A stretch of DNA of 7,063 nt from RGIG2560 sp964418385 (GTDB taxonomy: Bacteria > Patescibacteriota > Microgenomatia > UBA1400 > PJMF01): the NCBI GenBank assembly GCA_964418385.1, contig CAYQLH010000046.1, positions 1 to 7,063 of the forward strand, in the 5' to 3' direction. Each line of letters starts with the position of its first letter. The first letter of the stretch is position 1. Below the pieces are notes generated by a model that was not told where the DNA came from, did not search any database, and saw only the letters and a program-made list of their open reading frames with translations. Shown in pieces: positions 1 to 5,661 of this stretch. A program made the translations under genes and the position numbers.

Positions 1-541
1 ACCGCGGATGGAGCAAACTCCAGACTTCAAGCGGATTCATGCCGTCACCGTGATCAATCACGCCCAGGCGTAGACTGTTCCAATGATAAGTGAGACTGAC
101 AGCCACTTGCCGTTCCACGCGCTGGCAGGGGTAGCTTTCGGCAGCGTTGTTGAGCAAATGAATGACGATTTGGGCAAAGTCTTGTGGACAACCAAAAAGC
201 AATGGTAGCGATTCCTTGGCGGCGCCTTCAAGGCTACAATGAACGTGATACGGTTTTTGGTAAGTATTGATAATTTCTTCCACTAAGTCATACGCCGAAA
301 AAGCCTGTTTTTCGTTATTATTGGCGTCGCGAGCAAAGGGACGCAAAAACGAAAAAGCCGCTTGCATCTGACTGCGAAGACTCTCAAGGCGAGAAGTAAT
401 GTCAGCGGAGACGTCGCCACTGGTAGCTGTCTGACTCCAGTCGTCGAGATCGAGCATCACGTTGGTGAGCGGGGTGGCGACGTCGTGTAATGCTTGACGC
501 GCTAAAGACGCCCTGCGCAAGTGCCAAAAACAAAATGGCAT
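1..541 (-). CDS. Sensor-less cytosolic histidine kinase, 3' part cut by window edge
   Basis: The visible 180 residues match the catalytic core of a two-component sensor kinase, which would autophosphorylate a histidine and pass the phosphate to a response regulator. The H-box is ALHDVATPLT with His19 as predicted phospho-acceptor. An N-box-like segment, IVIHLLNNAAES, lies near residues 125-135, and a G1-type DHGDGM lies near 163-168. The remaining ATP-lid sequence is beyond base 1. The chosen ATG is at 541; an in-frame TAG at 551-553 rules out an upstream extension. The protein therefore starts only 18 residues before the H-box and has no membrane segment or PAS, GAF or HAMP domain. An AAAGG Shine-Dalgarno lies 4 nt upstream. 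The gene has its own promoter (627-655) and is separated from the upstream gene by a terminator. No response regulator is visible. The kinase assignment is firm; signal and partner are unknown. Confidence 0.85.
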   Translation of the reverse strand, partial: MPFCFWHLRRASLARQALHDVATPLTNVMLDLDDWSQTATSGDVSADITSRLESLRSQMQAAFSFLRPFARDANNNEKQAFSAYDLVEEIINTYQKPYHVHCSLEGAAKESLPLLFGCPQDFAQIVIHLLNNAAESYPCQRVERQVAVSLTYHWNSLRLGVIDHGDGMNPLEVWSLLHPR

Positions 542-554
542 AGTGCCTTTCTAA

Positions 555-570
555 ACGATAATAATATCGT
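555..570. promoter_or_regulatory. Perfect inverted repeat in the histidine kinase leader
   Basis: ACGATA and TATCGT flank ATAA, giving 6-bp perfect arms with a 4-nt centre. The site lies between the predicted transcription start (about 620) and the kinase start codon, roughly 8 nt upstream of its AAAGG Shine-Dalgarno. It could be an operator or a small AU-rich RNA hairpin near the ribosome site. No binding protein can be named. Confidence 0.4.
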
Positions 571-626
571 GGCTAAGATTTATGATTTTTGCTGAATTTG
601 AAAGAAAAATATTGATGTATAGGCAT

Positions 627-655
627 ATTATATTAAAAATTGCTTGATTTGTCAA
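627..655 (-). promoter_or_regulatory. Perfect-consensus sigma-70 promoter for the histidine kinase
   Basis: On the minus strand TTGACA (655-650) and TATAAT (632-627) are separated by exactly 17 nt, the textbook optimum for the housekeeping sigma factor. The predicted start near 620 leaves a leader of about 80 nt before the ATG at 541. It lies downstream of the terminator of the preceding gene, so the kinase is an independent unit. Confidence 0.85.
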
Positions 656-700
656 GAAGCATTTTAGCCTGGAAAAGTGAATTTTGATTGAATTATAAGC

Positions 701-724
701 AAAAAAGGGAGCCTGACGGCTCCC
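701..724 (-). terminator. Intrinsic terminator of the 340-residue protein gene
   Basis: Read on the minus strand, GGGAGCC and GGCTCCC form a 7-bp GC-rich stem around GTCA, followed at once by six Ts (706-701). It begins 18 nt after the stop codon at 743-745. Confidence 0.93.
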
Positions 725-742
725 AAAACTAGCAAATGACGA

Positions 743-1765
743 TTAAGCGCGCGGTAAAGCAGCGGCATAGGCATCAGCCACAGTCTGCACACGGGCGCAT
801 TCACGCACCAGGAAACGTTCGTAAGCGCTAGACCAGCGGTCATACTCACGCACGATGTCACCCAGACTAGAGATGAGTTTTTCTTTGAAAAGGCGAAAAA
901 TCGTCTCCCCCTCAAACATGTAGTCGGGTACGTCTTCCAGCGTTTTCGTTTCTCGAAGTCCGCAGGTGCGCACCACGTACATGCAGCTTTCGGCAGCGTT
1001 ATTGACACTGCCCCAGAGGTCTTCTGTGGGCGCAAATTGCCATTTAGGACTCAGGGGCGCGGTTTTGGCACTATCAAAAGGAAAGCGATAAATGCCATCA
1101 CCATCGACGCCCCAGATGGCAACGATTTCACCGAGCTTGCCTTGAGTCCGCTCGAAACAAGTCGTGTTGATGATCTCACGCGTGCTCGGACGCCAAAAGT
1201 GGGCAAAAGGAAAATGAGGAAACTTTTCCAGCTCAAAGCGTTTGAGACGCAAAACGTTGTGTAAAACGGTCCCATTGGCAAACGTATAGTCTGCTCGCCG
1301 TAAAACGGCGATACCACCCACAAATTCGCTCTGACAAACGTCAAAACACACTTCCTTGATCGGATACTCCACCTTTTTCACCACACCGCGACTAAAACGC
1401 AACCGCGGGCGAAACTCGGGGCCACGATCCTCAATGGTGATGTGTGTGGTCAGGGGCAAATTGATGGTTTGCGCAAGCAGAATTTCATCCGTCAGCACCA
1501 TCTCGATCTGAGTGGGGTCGCGACGAAAGAATTGCTGAGGCTGTTGCTGCACTTCTTCGCTCAAGTAAAAATCCAGCTGAACTAAGAAGTTTGGTTTGAC
1601 GCCTGGCAGATTGCCATAGCAATGTCCGCTATTGAAGCCGCTGGTCATTTCTTCCTTGGGGACCAAATAAATTGGTTGAGCAGGTGAAAATGAAAGAATG
1701 ACTGCGACTTCGTGGTGTTGCAAAAAATACGCGTAAAGCTCTTCTGGCGTGACAATAGTGCGCAT
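743..1765 (-). CDS. Uncharacterised 340-residue soluble protein
   Basis: I do not recognise this protein and assign no function. It has no signal peptide or membrane segment, so it is probably cytosolic. The body is rich in aromatic and charged residues and looks like a mixed alpha/beta fold. Cysteine-containing patches include GHCYG (about 47-51), EVCFDVCQSE, TTCFER and ESCMYVVRTCGL; their spacing does not match a metal-binding site I know. The last 60 residues (from EGETIFRLF) look helical and charged. The start is secure: ATG at 1765 is preceded by TAAGGAGGT (1784-1776), close to a perfect Shine-Dalgarno, with about 6-nt spacing. The gene is a single transcription unit with promoter (1879-1907), structured leader (1823-1862) and terminator (701-724). 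It and the downstream kinase point the same way but are not co-transcribed in an obvious manner. Confidence 0.85.
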   Translation of the reverse strand: MRTIVTPEELYAYFLQHHEVAVILSFSPAQPIYLVPKEEMTSGFNSGHCYGNLPGVKPNFLVQLDFYLSEEVQQQPQQFFRRDPTQIEMVLTDEILLAQTINLPLTTHITIEDRGPEFRPRLRFSRGVVKKVEYPIKEVCFDVCQSEFVGGIAVLRRADYTFANGTVLHNVLRLKRFELEKFPHFPFAHFWRPSTREIINTTCFERTQGKLGEIVAIWGVDGDGIYRFPFDSAKTAPLSPKWQFAPTEDLWGSVNNAAESCMYVVRTCGLRETKTLEDVPDYMFEGETIFRLFKEKLISSLGDIVREYDRWSSAYERFLVRECARVQTVADAYAAALPRA

Positions 1766-1775
1766 GAAAGAAAGT

Positions 1776-1784
1776 ACCTCCTTA
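1776..1784 (-). promoter_or_regulatory. Near-perfect Shine-Dalgarno site
   Basis: TAAGGAGGT on the minus strand is complementary to the 16S rRNA tail over eight or nine bases. It fixes the ATG at 1765 as the start of the 340-residue protein. It is the strongest ribosome site in the window and contrasts with the genes at 2158, 2416 and 3367, which have none. Confidence 0.9.
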
Positions 1785-1822
1785 GATGAAAGTTCGTCAT
1801 TAACTGCAATTTAAAGAACAAA

Positions 1823-1862
1823 CGTCACCGAAAAAGCAGCGTTAAAACGCGGCTCGGTAACG
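1823..1862 (-). promoter_or_regulatory. Long 5'-leader hairpin, candidate attenuator
   Basis: In the minus-strand transcript CGUUACCGA (1862-1854) pairs with UCGGUGACG (1831-1823) over 9 bp including one U-G pair. An inner stem pairs GCCGCGU (1853-1847) with ACGCUGC (1842-1836), with one mismatch and a UUUA loop. Four unpaired Us (1835-1832) form a bulge on the 3' side. The hairpin starts about 10 nt after the predicted transcription start and is followed by UUUGUUCUUU (1822-1813). It may act as an attenuator, a protein-binding site or an mRNA stabiliser. It matches no riboswitch class I know. Confidence 0.55.
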
Positions 1863-1878
1863 ATATTTTCTGCTGAAA

Positions 1879-1907
1879 ATTATATCACACTGGAGTGACC
1901 ATATCAA
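1879..1907 (-). promoter_or_regulatory. Sigma-70 promoter of the 340-residue protein gene
   Basis: TTGATA (1907-1902) and TATAAT (1884-1879) are separated by 17 nt on the minus strand, and a TG one base before the -10 makes it an extended -10. The spacer holds CACT-CC-AGTG, a small inverted repeat that could be an operator. The predicted start near 1872 gives a leader of about 107 nt. TTGCAGTT, the complement of a repeated octamer, lies 5 nt upstream of the -35. Confidence 0.82.
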
Positions 1908-2021
1908 CTGCTAACTGCAAAATTTTTTAAAATTAAGATTTATGCTGCACGTGTAACATTGCAGTTTTCCAGATGTAAGTTACTTAAAAATGTTGCAAAT
2001 TATGATATTTGTTTGACTGGC

Positions 2022-2072
2022 TTAGCGCAAAGTTTAGCAAAATGCTAATTTTAAAATAAAAGAATTTAGCAT
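2022..2072. repeat. Cluster of TTAGC motifs in direct and inverted orientation
   Basis: TTAGC occurs at 2022-2026, 2034-2038 and 2066-2070 and inverted at 2044-2048. TTAGCA-AAA-TGCTAA (2034-2048) is a perfect 6-bp inverted repeat. ATGCTAA (2042-2048) and TTAGCAT (2066-2072) form a second, longer-spaced inverted pair. The cluster lies 55-105 bp upstream of the plus-strand promoter at 2125. The base composition is AT-rich, so part of this could be chance. Confidence 0.3.
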
Positions 2073-2124
2073 AATTTTCACCTTTTCGGGAAGGTTTAAA
2101 AAGGGCTTACAAGGTGTTTAAACG

Positions 2125-2151
2125 TTGACACGCGATCAAGTGTGCTATAAT
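2125..2151 (+). promoter_or_regulatory. Promoter of the DUF1653 gene, giving a leaderless start
   Basis: TTGACA (2125-2130) precedes TATAAT (2146-2151) by 15 nt. That is short, but TGC just before the hexamer makes an extended -10. Transcription would start at about 2158, which is the A of the ATG. An ACAC-N8-GTGT inverted repeat (2128-2143) sits between the two boxes and could be an operator. Confidence 0.8.
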
Positions 2152-2157
2152 GGAAGA

Positions 2158-2400
2158 ATGCAAATACCAAAAACCAATGCTGATATCGTCATACCAGGGA
2201 TATACAAACATTACAAAGGCAATCATTATTTGACACTGGGTTTGGCAACGCACACCGAAACTGGCGAGACTATGGTGGTTTATCGTGCTTTGTATGACGA
2301 ATTGCACGTCTGGTGTCGACCGGTAAAAATGTGGGACGAAATAGTAGACGGTGCGGGTACCAAGCGTTTTCAGTTGGTAAAACCAGAGAGCGTTTATTGA
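2158..2400 (+). CDS. DUF1653 family small protein
   Basis: This 80-residue cytosolic protein carries the DUF1653 signature in order: PGIYKHYKG at 13-21, HTETGE at 32-37, VVYRALY at 40-46, WCRP at 52-55 and KRF at 69-71. The family is widespread and short in bacteria, and I know of no established biochemical function for it. The length is normal for the family. I chose ATG 2158 over an in-frame TTG at 2125 because that TTG is the first half of the -35 box and conservation begins only after the ATG. There is no Shine-Dalgarno at useful spacing, so translation probably begins on a leaderless mRNA. The stop is TGA, and the next gene's -10 box begins 2 bases later. Family assignment is firm; role is unknown. 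Confidence 0.92.
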   Translation: MQIPKTNADIVIPGIYKHYKGNHYLTLGLATHTETGETMVVYRALYDELHVWCRPVKMWDEIVDGAGTKRFQLVKPESVY

Positions 2401-2402
2401 GG

Positions 2403-2408
2403 TATAAT
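2403..2408 (+). promoter_or_regulatory. -10 box 7 nt before the start of the membrane-anchored protein gene
   Basis: A perfect TATAAT lies 2 bases after the upstream stop codon and 7 nt before the ATG at 2416. No convincing -35 is seen at 16-18 nt spacing; TTGGTA at 2374 is too far away. The gene may also be read from the 2125 promoter. GAGG (2399-2402) is 13 nt from the ATG, too distant for a normal Shine-Dalgarno. Confidence 0.55.
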
Positions 2409-2415
2409 ACTCATT

Positions 2416-3153
2416 ATGGCAGGTAAATTTGATTTGACAGCAGCAGTGAAAACGCTGACGGCGCGATGGGAGCGAATTTGGAAGAGCCGATCTGGACGGT
2501 GGGCAGTGGGTGCGGTAGCTTTGTTGTTGGTCGCTTTTTTTTGGTTGGGCTGGCGGGCGCGATATCCAGATGACACAGGTACCAAAAATCGTTTTGGCGA
2601 CACCACAAACACGATCGCCTTGCCTGAATTTGACAGCAATGCAACTTTGCCTGCAGATGCACAAATGGCGGCCGCGAATGGACCAGTAACCAATGCGGGA
2701 GATGATTCTTGGGTGCTTTATCAATCAACCAGCGACGGAATTTCGGCAGTGATGCCGGGAGTGCCACAACGCCAAGAAAACTCACTTGCGATGTCGGGTA
2801 ATGGCTTGACTGCAGACGGTTACGTTTATACGAGCACAGATGACAAAGTTACTTACGCGATTACTTATCAGCAATACGCCCAGTTACCAGATGGCGTGAG
2901 TGTCCGTGATTTTTTCACGGCCACAGATGAAGAGAGCGAAGAGGAAAATCACAACTTAAATACGCAATGGTTTGAAGTGAACGGGGCACTGGTGCGAGAA
3001 ACGTCTGGTTACGATGCGGAGACAAAAATGTATTTGCGCTCGCGGGCGACACTCTTGTCAGACGCGATTGTGGGTGTGAGCGCTGCTTCGCGTGAGCCGA
3101 TTAACGCTGAAGAATTTGATTACGTGGCGCGATCGTTGCAAGTTAAGCAATAA
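2416..3153 (+). CDS. Single-pass membrane protein with extracytoplasmic domain
   Basis: This 245-residue protein has a basic, amphipathic N-terminal stretch (1-28), one hydrophobic segment at about 29-46 (AVGAVALLLVAFFWLGW) flanked by Arg, a polar low-complexity linker (50-96) and a C-terminal domain (97-245). Lys and Arg before the segment predict N-inside topology with the domain outside the membrane. There is no lipobox or clear signal-peptidase site, so it is probably an anchor. The domain opens with WVLYQSTSDGISAVMPGVPQ. This resembles a recurrent layout in uncharacterised extracytoplasmic proteins (aromatic strand, V-M-P-G-x-P turn, closing A-x-x-F/Y-x-x-x-A-x-S-L helix), which hints at a PsbP/Mog1-like fold. 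That is a pattern impression only. Its 3' end overlaps the convergent DUF167 gene by 11 bp. Confidence 0.8.
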   Translation: MAGKFDLTAAVKTLTARWERIWKSRSGRWAVGAVALLLVAFFWLGWRARYPDDTGTKNRFGDTTNTIALPEFDSNATLPADAQMAAANGPVTNAGDDSWVLYQSTSDGISAVMPGVPQRQENSLAMSGNGLTADGYVYTSTDDKVTYAITYQQYAQLPDGVSVRDFFTATDEESEEENHNLNTQWFEVNGALVRETSGYDAETKMYLRSRATLLSDAIVGVSAASREPINAEEFDYVARSLQVKQ

Positions 3154-3367
3154 GCGCAATCACTTTGTGACGAGATTTTTCTCCAGAGCGGATGAAAAGT
3201 TGCGATTTTTTGACGTGGAGGTGCTTGGCGAGCAAAGTGATGACCGCATCATTGGCAGCCCCGTCGAGAGCGGGTTTGACGGTGGTCACGCGGAAATGCG
3301 TGCTGTCAAGCGATTCAACACAGTCGCGTTTGGCTTTGGGTTGGACGTGGACACTGAAAGTTTGCAT
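3143..3367 (-). CDS. DUF167 / YggU family protein
   Basis: This 74-residue cytosolic protein matches the DUF167 (YggU) family. It has an N-terminal strand FSVHVQPKAKR (4-14), the core KPALDGAANDAVITLLAKHL (31-50) matching the family's P-x-x-G-x-A-N helix, and LFIRSGEKSRHK (57-68) matching its closing S-G-x-x-S-R-x-K segment. The length is slightly below the usual 90-100 residues. The molecular function of the family is not established. I chose ATG 3367; the in-frame TTG at 3403 lies in the -35 of a 17-nt-spaced promoter, and no family motif precedes residue 1. No Shine-Dalgarno is present, and the -10 ends 7 nt before the ATG, so this too looks leaderless. It follows fusA on the same strand, isolated by a terminator. 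Confidence 0.9.
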   Translation of the reverse strand: MQTFSVHVQPKAKRDCVESLDSTHFRVTTVKPALDGAANDAVITLLAKHLHVKKSQLFIRSGEKSRHKVIALIA

Positions 3368-3374
3368 GCAAGCG

Positions 3375-3403
3375 ATTGTAGCAAATAATGACGGATTTGT
3401 CAA
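3375..3403 (-). promoter_or_regulatory. Promoter of the DUF167 gene, leaderless start
   Basis: TTGACA (3403-3398) and TACAAT (3380-3375) are separated by exactly 17 nt on the minus strand. Only 7 nt lie between the -10 and the ATG at 3367, so the predicted start falls on or one base before the A of the ATG. The -35 begins 2 bases after the T-tract of the fusA terminator. Confidence 0.83.
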
Positions 3404-3405
3404 CT

Positions 3406-3430
3406 AAAAACCCCACTTTCTAGAGTGGGG
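3406..3430 (-). terminator. Intrinsic terminator of the rpsO-rpsL-rpsG-fusA operon
   Basis: On the minus strand CCCCACT and AGTGGGG form a 7-bp stem around a 6-nt loop (3418-3423), followed by TTTTT (3410-3406). It lies 26 nt after the fusA stop. On the plus strand the hairpin is followed by TTGATTT, so it might weakly stop plus-strand readthrough from the 2416-3153 gene as well. Confidence 0.92.
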
Positions 3431-3456
3431 TTGATTTGCAAATTCTGGCGATGAAC

Positions 3457-5610
3457 TTAGTCGTCGCTGCCGCCGCGAGAACGCCAATCACCGCGTTCTT
3501 CGATAATCTTGGCGGTGATGGCGGCTGGCACTTCGTCGTAGTGTGAAGGAATCATAACGCTGGTGGCGCGACCTTGGGTCATGCCGCGCAAAGCGGTGAC
3601 GTAACCTTGCATTTGACTCAAAGGCACGCTTGCCTTGATAATCGTGACGCTACCGCGAGAAGTGGTGCCTTGGATTTGCGCGCGGCGTGAACCAAGGTCG
3701 CCAATGACGTCGCCCATAAATTCTTCGGGGGTGGTCACTTCCACGTCCATGATCGGCTCGATCAAACACATGTCGGCGTCTTGCACCGCTTGGCGCATAC
3801 CGAGACTACCGGCCATCTTAAACGCGAGTTCACTCGAGTCGACTTCGTGATAGGAGCCATCGTAAAGAGTCACTTTGATGTCTGTCATCGGGTAGCCAGC
3901 CAAGAAACCGCGATCCAGTGCCTCTTGTACGCCTTTGTTGGTTGGCTCGATAAATTCCTTGGGCACGCGGCCGCCGGTGATTTCGTTGACAAACTCGTAA
4001 CCAGTGCCACGATCCTTGGGTTCGATTTTGAGCAAGACGTGACCGTACTGACCATGACCGCCAGTTTGTTTGATGTATTTGCCCTCGCCCTTGGAAGCAC
4101 GCCGGATAGTTTCACGATAGGCAACTTGCGGTTCGCCCACATTGGCCTCGACTTTAAATTCGCGTCGGAGCCGATCAACCATGATTTCCAGGTGCAACTC
4201 GCCCATACCGCCGATAACGGTCTGACCGGTTTCCTTGTTGACTTCCACGGTGTAGGTGGGATCTTCCTCAAGGAGTTTGGCGATGGCCAAGCCCATTTTT
4301 TCTTGATCGGATTTAGTCTTGGGCTCAATGGCAAGCGAAAGCACCGGATCAGCAAAAGTGATGCCTTCCAAGACAATGGGCGCCGACTCGTCAGAGAGCG
4401 TGTCACCGGTCTTGGTGTCTTTGAGACCGACAATGGCGACAATTTCGCCAGCGCGGGCTTCATCAATTTCCTCGCGTTGGTTGGCATGCATCAAAAGCAA
4501 ACGGCCGACGCGCTCTTTTTGGCCACGAGTGGAGTTGTAAACGTAGCTACCGGATTTGAGTACACCGGAGTAAATGCGGAAATAAGTCAAGCGACCCACG
4601 TGCGGATCTGTCTGGATCTTAAACGCCAAACCGCAGAATTTCTCTTCTGGAGTCAATTGACGCTCCTCTGGTTCGTCGGTTTTGGGATTGGTGCCGGTGA
4701 CAGTTTTGATATCCGCTGGCGCCGGTAAGTACTCGACCACGCCATCAAGCAGCAAATGAATACCCGTGTTTTTGAGCGATGAACCGGCAAAAATGGGGAC
4801 AAGTTTGTAAGCGATCACGGCACGGCGCAAAGCGGCCTTAAGCTCGTTGACGCTGATTTCCTCGCCCTCGAGGTATTTTTCCATAAGCGTGTCATCGGTT
4901 TCGGCGATCATCTCGACCAAGTTTTGCCGCATTTCGGCCAATTTATCTTTGAGATCGTCTGGTACCGGAATTTCTTTGGGATCATGCTTGGCGTCGTGAT
5001 CAAATTCCCAGGCTTTGCCTTCCAAAACTTGAATCAAGCCACGAAAATCGTTTTCTGCCCCGATTGGTAACACCATAGGAGCGGGTTTGACGCCAAATTT
5101 TTCGCGAATGTCTTCGATGGTGGCGAAATAATCGGCCCCGAGTTTGTCCATTTTGTTGACAAAACAAATCCGGGGAACGTTGTATTTGTCTGCCTGGCGC
5201 CAGACAGTTTCTGACTGCGACTGCACGCCTTCGGAAGCGTCCAAAACGGTGATCCCGCCGTCAAGAACGCGCAAAGAGCGCTCCACCTCCGCGGTAAAAT
5301 CCACGTGGCCTGGAGTATCAATGATGTTGAAACGATAACTTTCCTTGGGGAGATTGGACTCAAAGTGCGGCGTCCAGAAAGTGGTGGTGGCGGCGGAAAC
5401 GATGGTGATACCGCGTTCTTGCTCTTGCTCCATCCAATCCATGGTGGCAGCGCCATCATGAACTTCACCGATTTTATAAGTACGACCGGTGTAAAAAAGA
5501 ATCCGTTCGCTCGTCGTGGTTTTACCCGCGTCGATGTGAGCGATAATACCGATATTCCGGATGCGATCAAGCGGTAAGTGTTGATTGGTTTTAACAGGTG
5601 TTTGTGCCAT
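3457..5610 (-). CDS. fusA: Translation elongation factor G
   Basis: EF-G is the ribosomal translocation GTPase, moving tRNA and mRNA after peptide bond formation and assisting ribosome recycling. All GTPase motifs are present in the 717-residue protein: P-loop AHIDAGKTT at 24-32, switch I RGITI at 66-70, DTPGHVD at 98-104 with the catalytic His102, and NKMD at 152-155. Domain IV shows QTGGHGQYGHV, and the C-terminal part carries the usual ELAFKMAGSLGMRQA and GYVTALRGMTQGRA segments. The length is near that of other EF-Gs (about 690-705), with a slightly extended N-terminus. I chose ATG 5610; a TTG at 5616 is in frame, but GAGGA (5625-5621) is only 4 nt from it and 10 nt from the ATG. The gene is last in the operon, 51 nt after rpsG. 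No tuf follows, since a terminator lies 26 nt downstream. Confidence 0.98.
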   Translation of the reverse strand: MAQTPVKTNQHLPLDRIRNIGIIAHIDAGKTTTSERILFYTGRTYKIGEVHDGAATMDWMEQEQERGITIVSAATTTFWTPHFESNLPKESYRFNIIDTPGHVDFTAEVERSLRVLDGGITVLDASEGVQSQSETVWRQADKYNVPRICFVNKMDKLGADYFATIEDIREKFGVKPAPMVLPIGAENDFRGLIQVLEGKAWEFDHDAKHDPKEIPVPDDLKDKLAEMRQNLVEMIAETDDTLMEKYLEGEEISVNELKAALRRAVIAYKLVPIFAGSSLKNTGIHLLLDGVVEYLPAPADIKTVTGTNPKTDEPEERQLTPEEKFCGLAFKIQTDPHVGRLTYFRIYSGVLKSGSYVYNSTRGQKERVGRLLLMHANQREEIDEARAGEIVAIVGLKDTKTGDTLSDESAPIVLEGITFADPVLSLAIEPKTKSDQEKMGLAIAKLLEEDPTYTVEVNKETGQTVIGGMGELHLEIMVDRLRREFKVEANVGEPQVAYRETIRRASKGEGKYIKQTGGHGQYGHVLLKIEPKDRGTGYEFVNEITGGRVPKEFIEPTNKGVQEALDRGFLAGYPMTDIKVTLYDGSYHEVDSSELAFKMAGSLGMRQAVQDADMCLIEPIMDVEVTTPEEFMGDVIGDLGSRRAQIQGTTSRGSVTIIKASVPLSQMQGYVTALRGMTQGRATSVMIPSHYDEVPAAITAKIIEERGDWRSRGGSDD

Positions 5611-5661
5611 AGACAAATTTTCCTCAAATATTCTAAATAACCTTGGTGTATCAATATTCCT

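Larger units (their letters stand above)
1802..1966. repeat. Three copies of the octamer AACTGCAA around a promoter
   Basis: AACTGCAA occurs at 1802-1809 and 1913-1920, and inverted as TTGCAGTT at 1959-1966. The first two share one more base (TAACTGCAA). The middle copy abuts the -35 of the minus-strand promoter, followed by a partial copy AACTGC at 1906-1911 that overlaps the -35. The arrangement resembles a set of regulator sites, with one upstream, one at the promoter and one in the leader. Confidence 0.4.
1766..2157. other. Divergent AT-rich intergenic region with two promoters and repeats
   Basis: I see no coding sequence in these 392 bases. The left half is the promoter and leader of the minus-strand 340-residue gene. 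The right end is the promoter of the plus-strand DUF1653 gene. Between them lie AT-rich DNA, three copies of AACTGCAA or its complement (1802, 1913, 1959), a cluster of TTAGC motifs (2022-2071) and two AAGGT-TTTAAA-like direct repeats 20 bp apart (2091 and 2111). No tRNA or other known RNA gene was recognised. Confidence 0.75.

Noticed and set aside
664..1344. Open frames overlapping the 340-residue gene (664-1035, 1051-1344 minus; 1037-1264 plus)
   Set aside because: They are shadow frames without ribosome sites; the first one even runs through the terminator hairpin at 701-724.
2080..2095. ACCTT-TTCGGG-AAGGT hairpin as a terminator
   Set aside because: The stem is only five strong pairs, it is followed by TTTAAAAA and not a clean T-run, and no gene ends upstream of it.
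2125..2157. TTG start at 2125 for the DUF1653 protein
   Set aside because: This TTG is the start of the TTGACA -35 box, and the added residues carry no family conservation; ATG 2158 fits the leaderless start.
2107..2785. Minus-strand open frames opposite the DUF1653 and membrane protein genes
   Set aside because: They overlap genes with clear family or domain features and have no promoter or Shine-Dalgarno.
3368..3403. TTG start at 3403 for the DUF167 protein
   Set aside because: The extension covers the -35, the spacer and the -10 of a 17-nt-spaced promoter; ATG 3367 gives the normal N-terminus of the family.
3781..4728. Long 315-codon open frame on the plus strand inside fusA
   Set aside because: It lies wholly antisense to the highly conserved EF-G gene, has no promoter or ribosome site, and its length follows from the codon pattern of the real gene.
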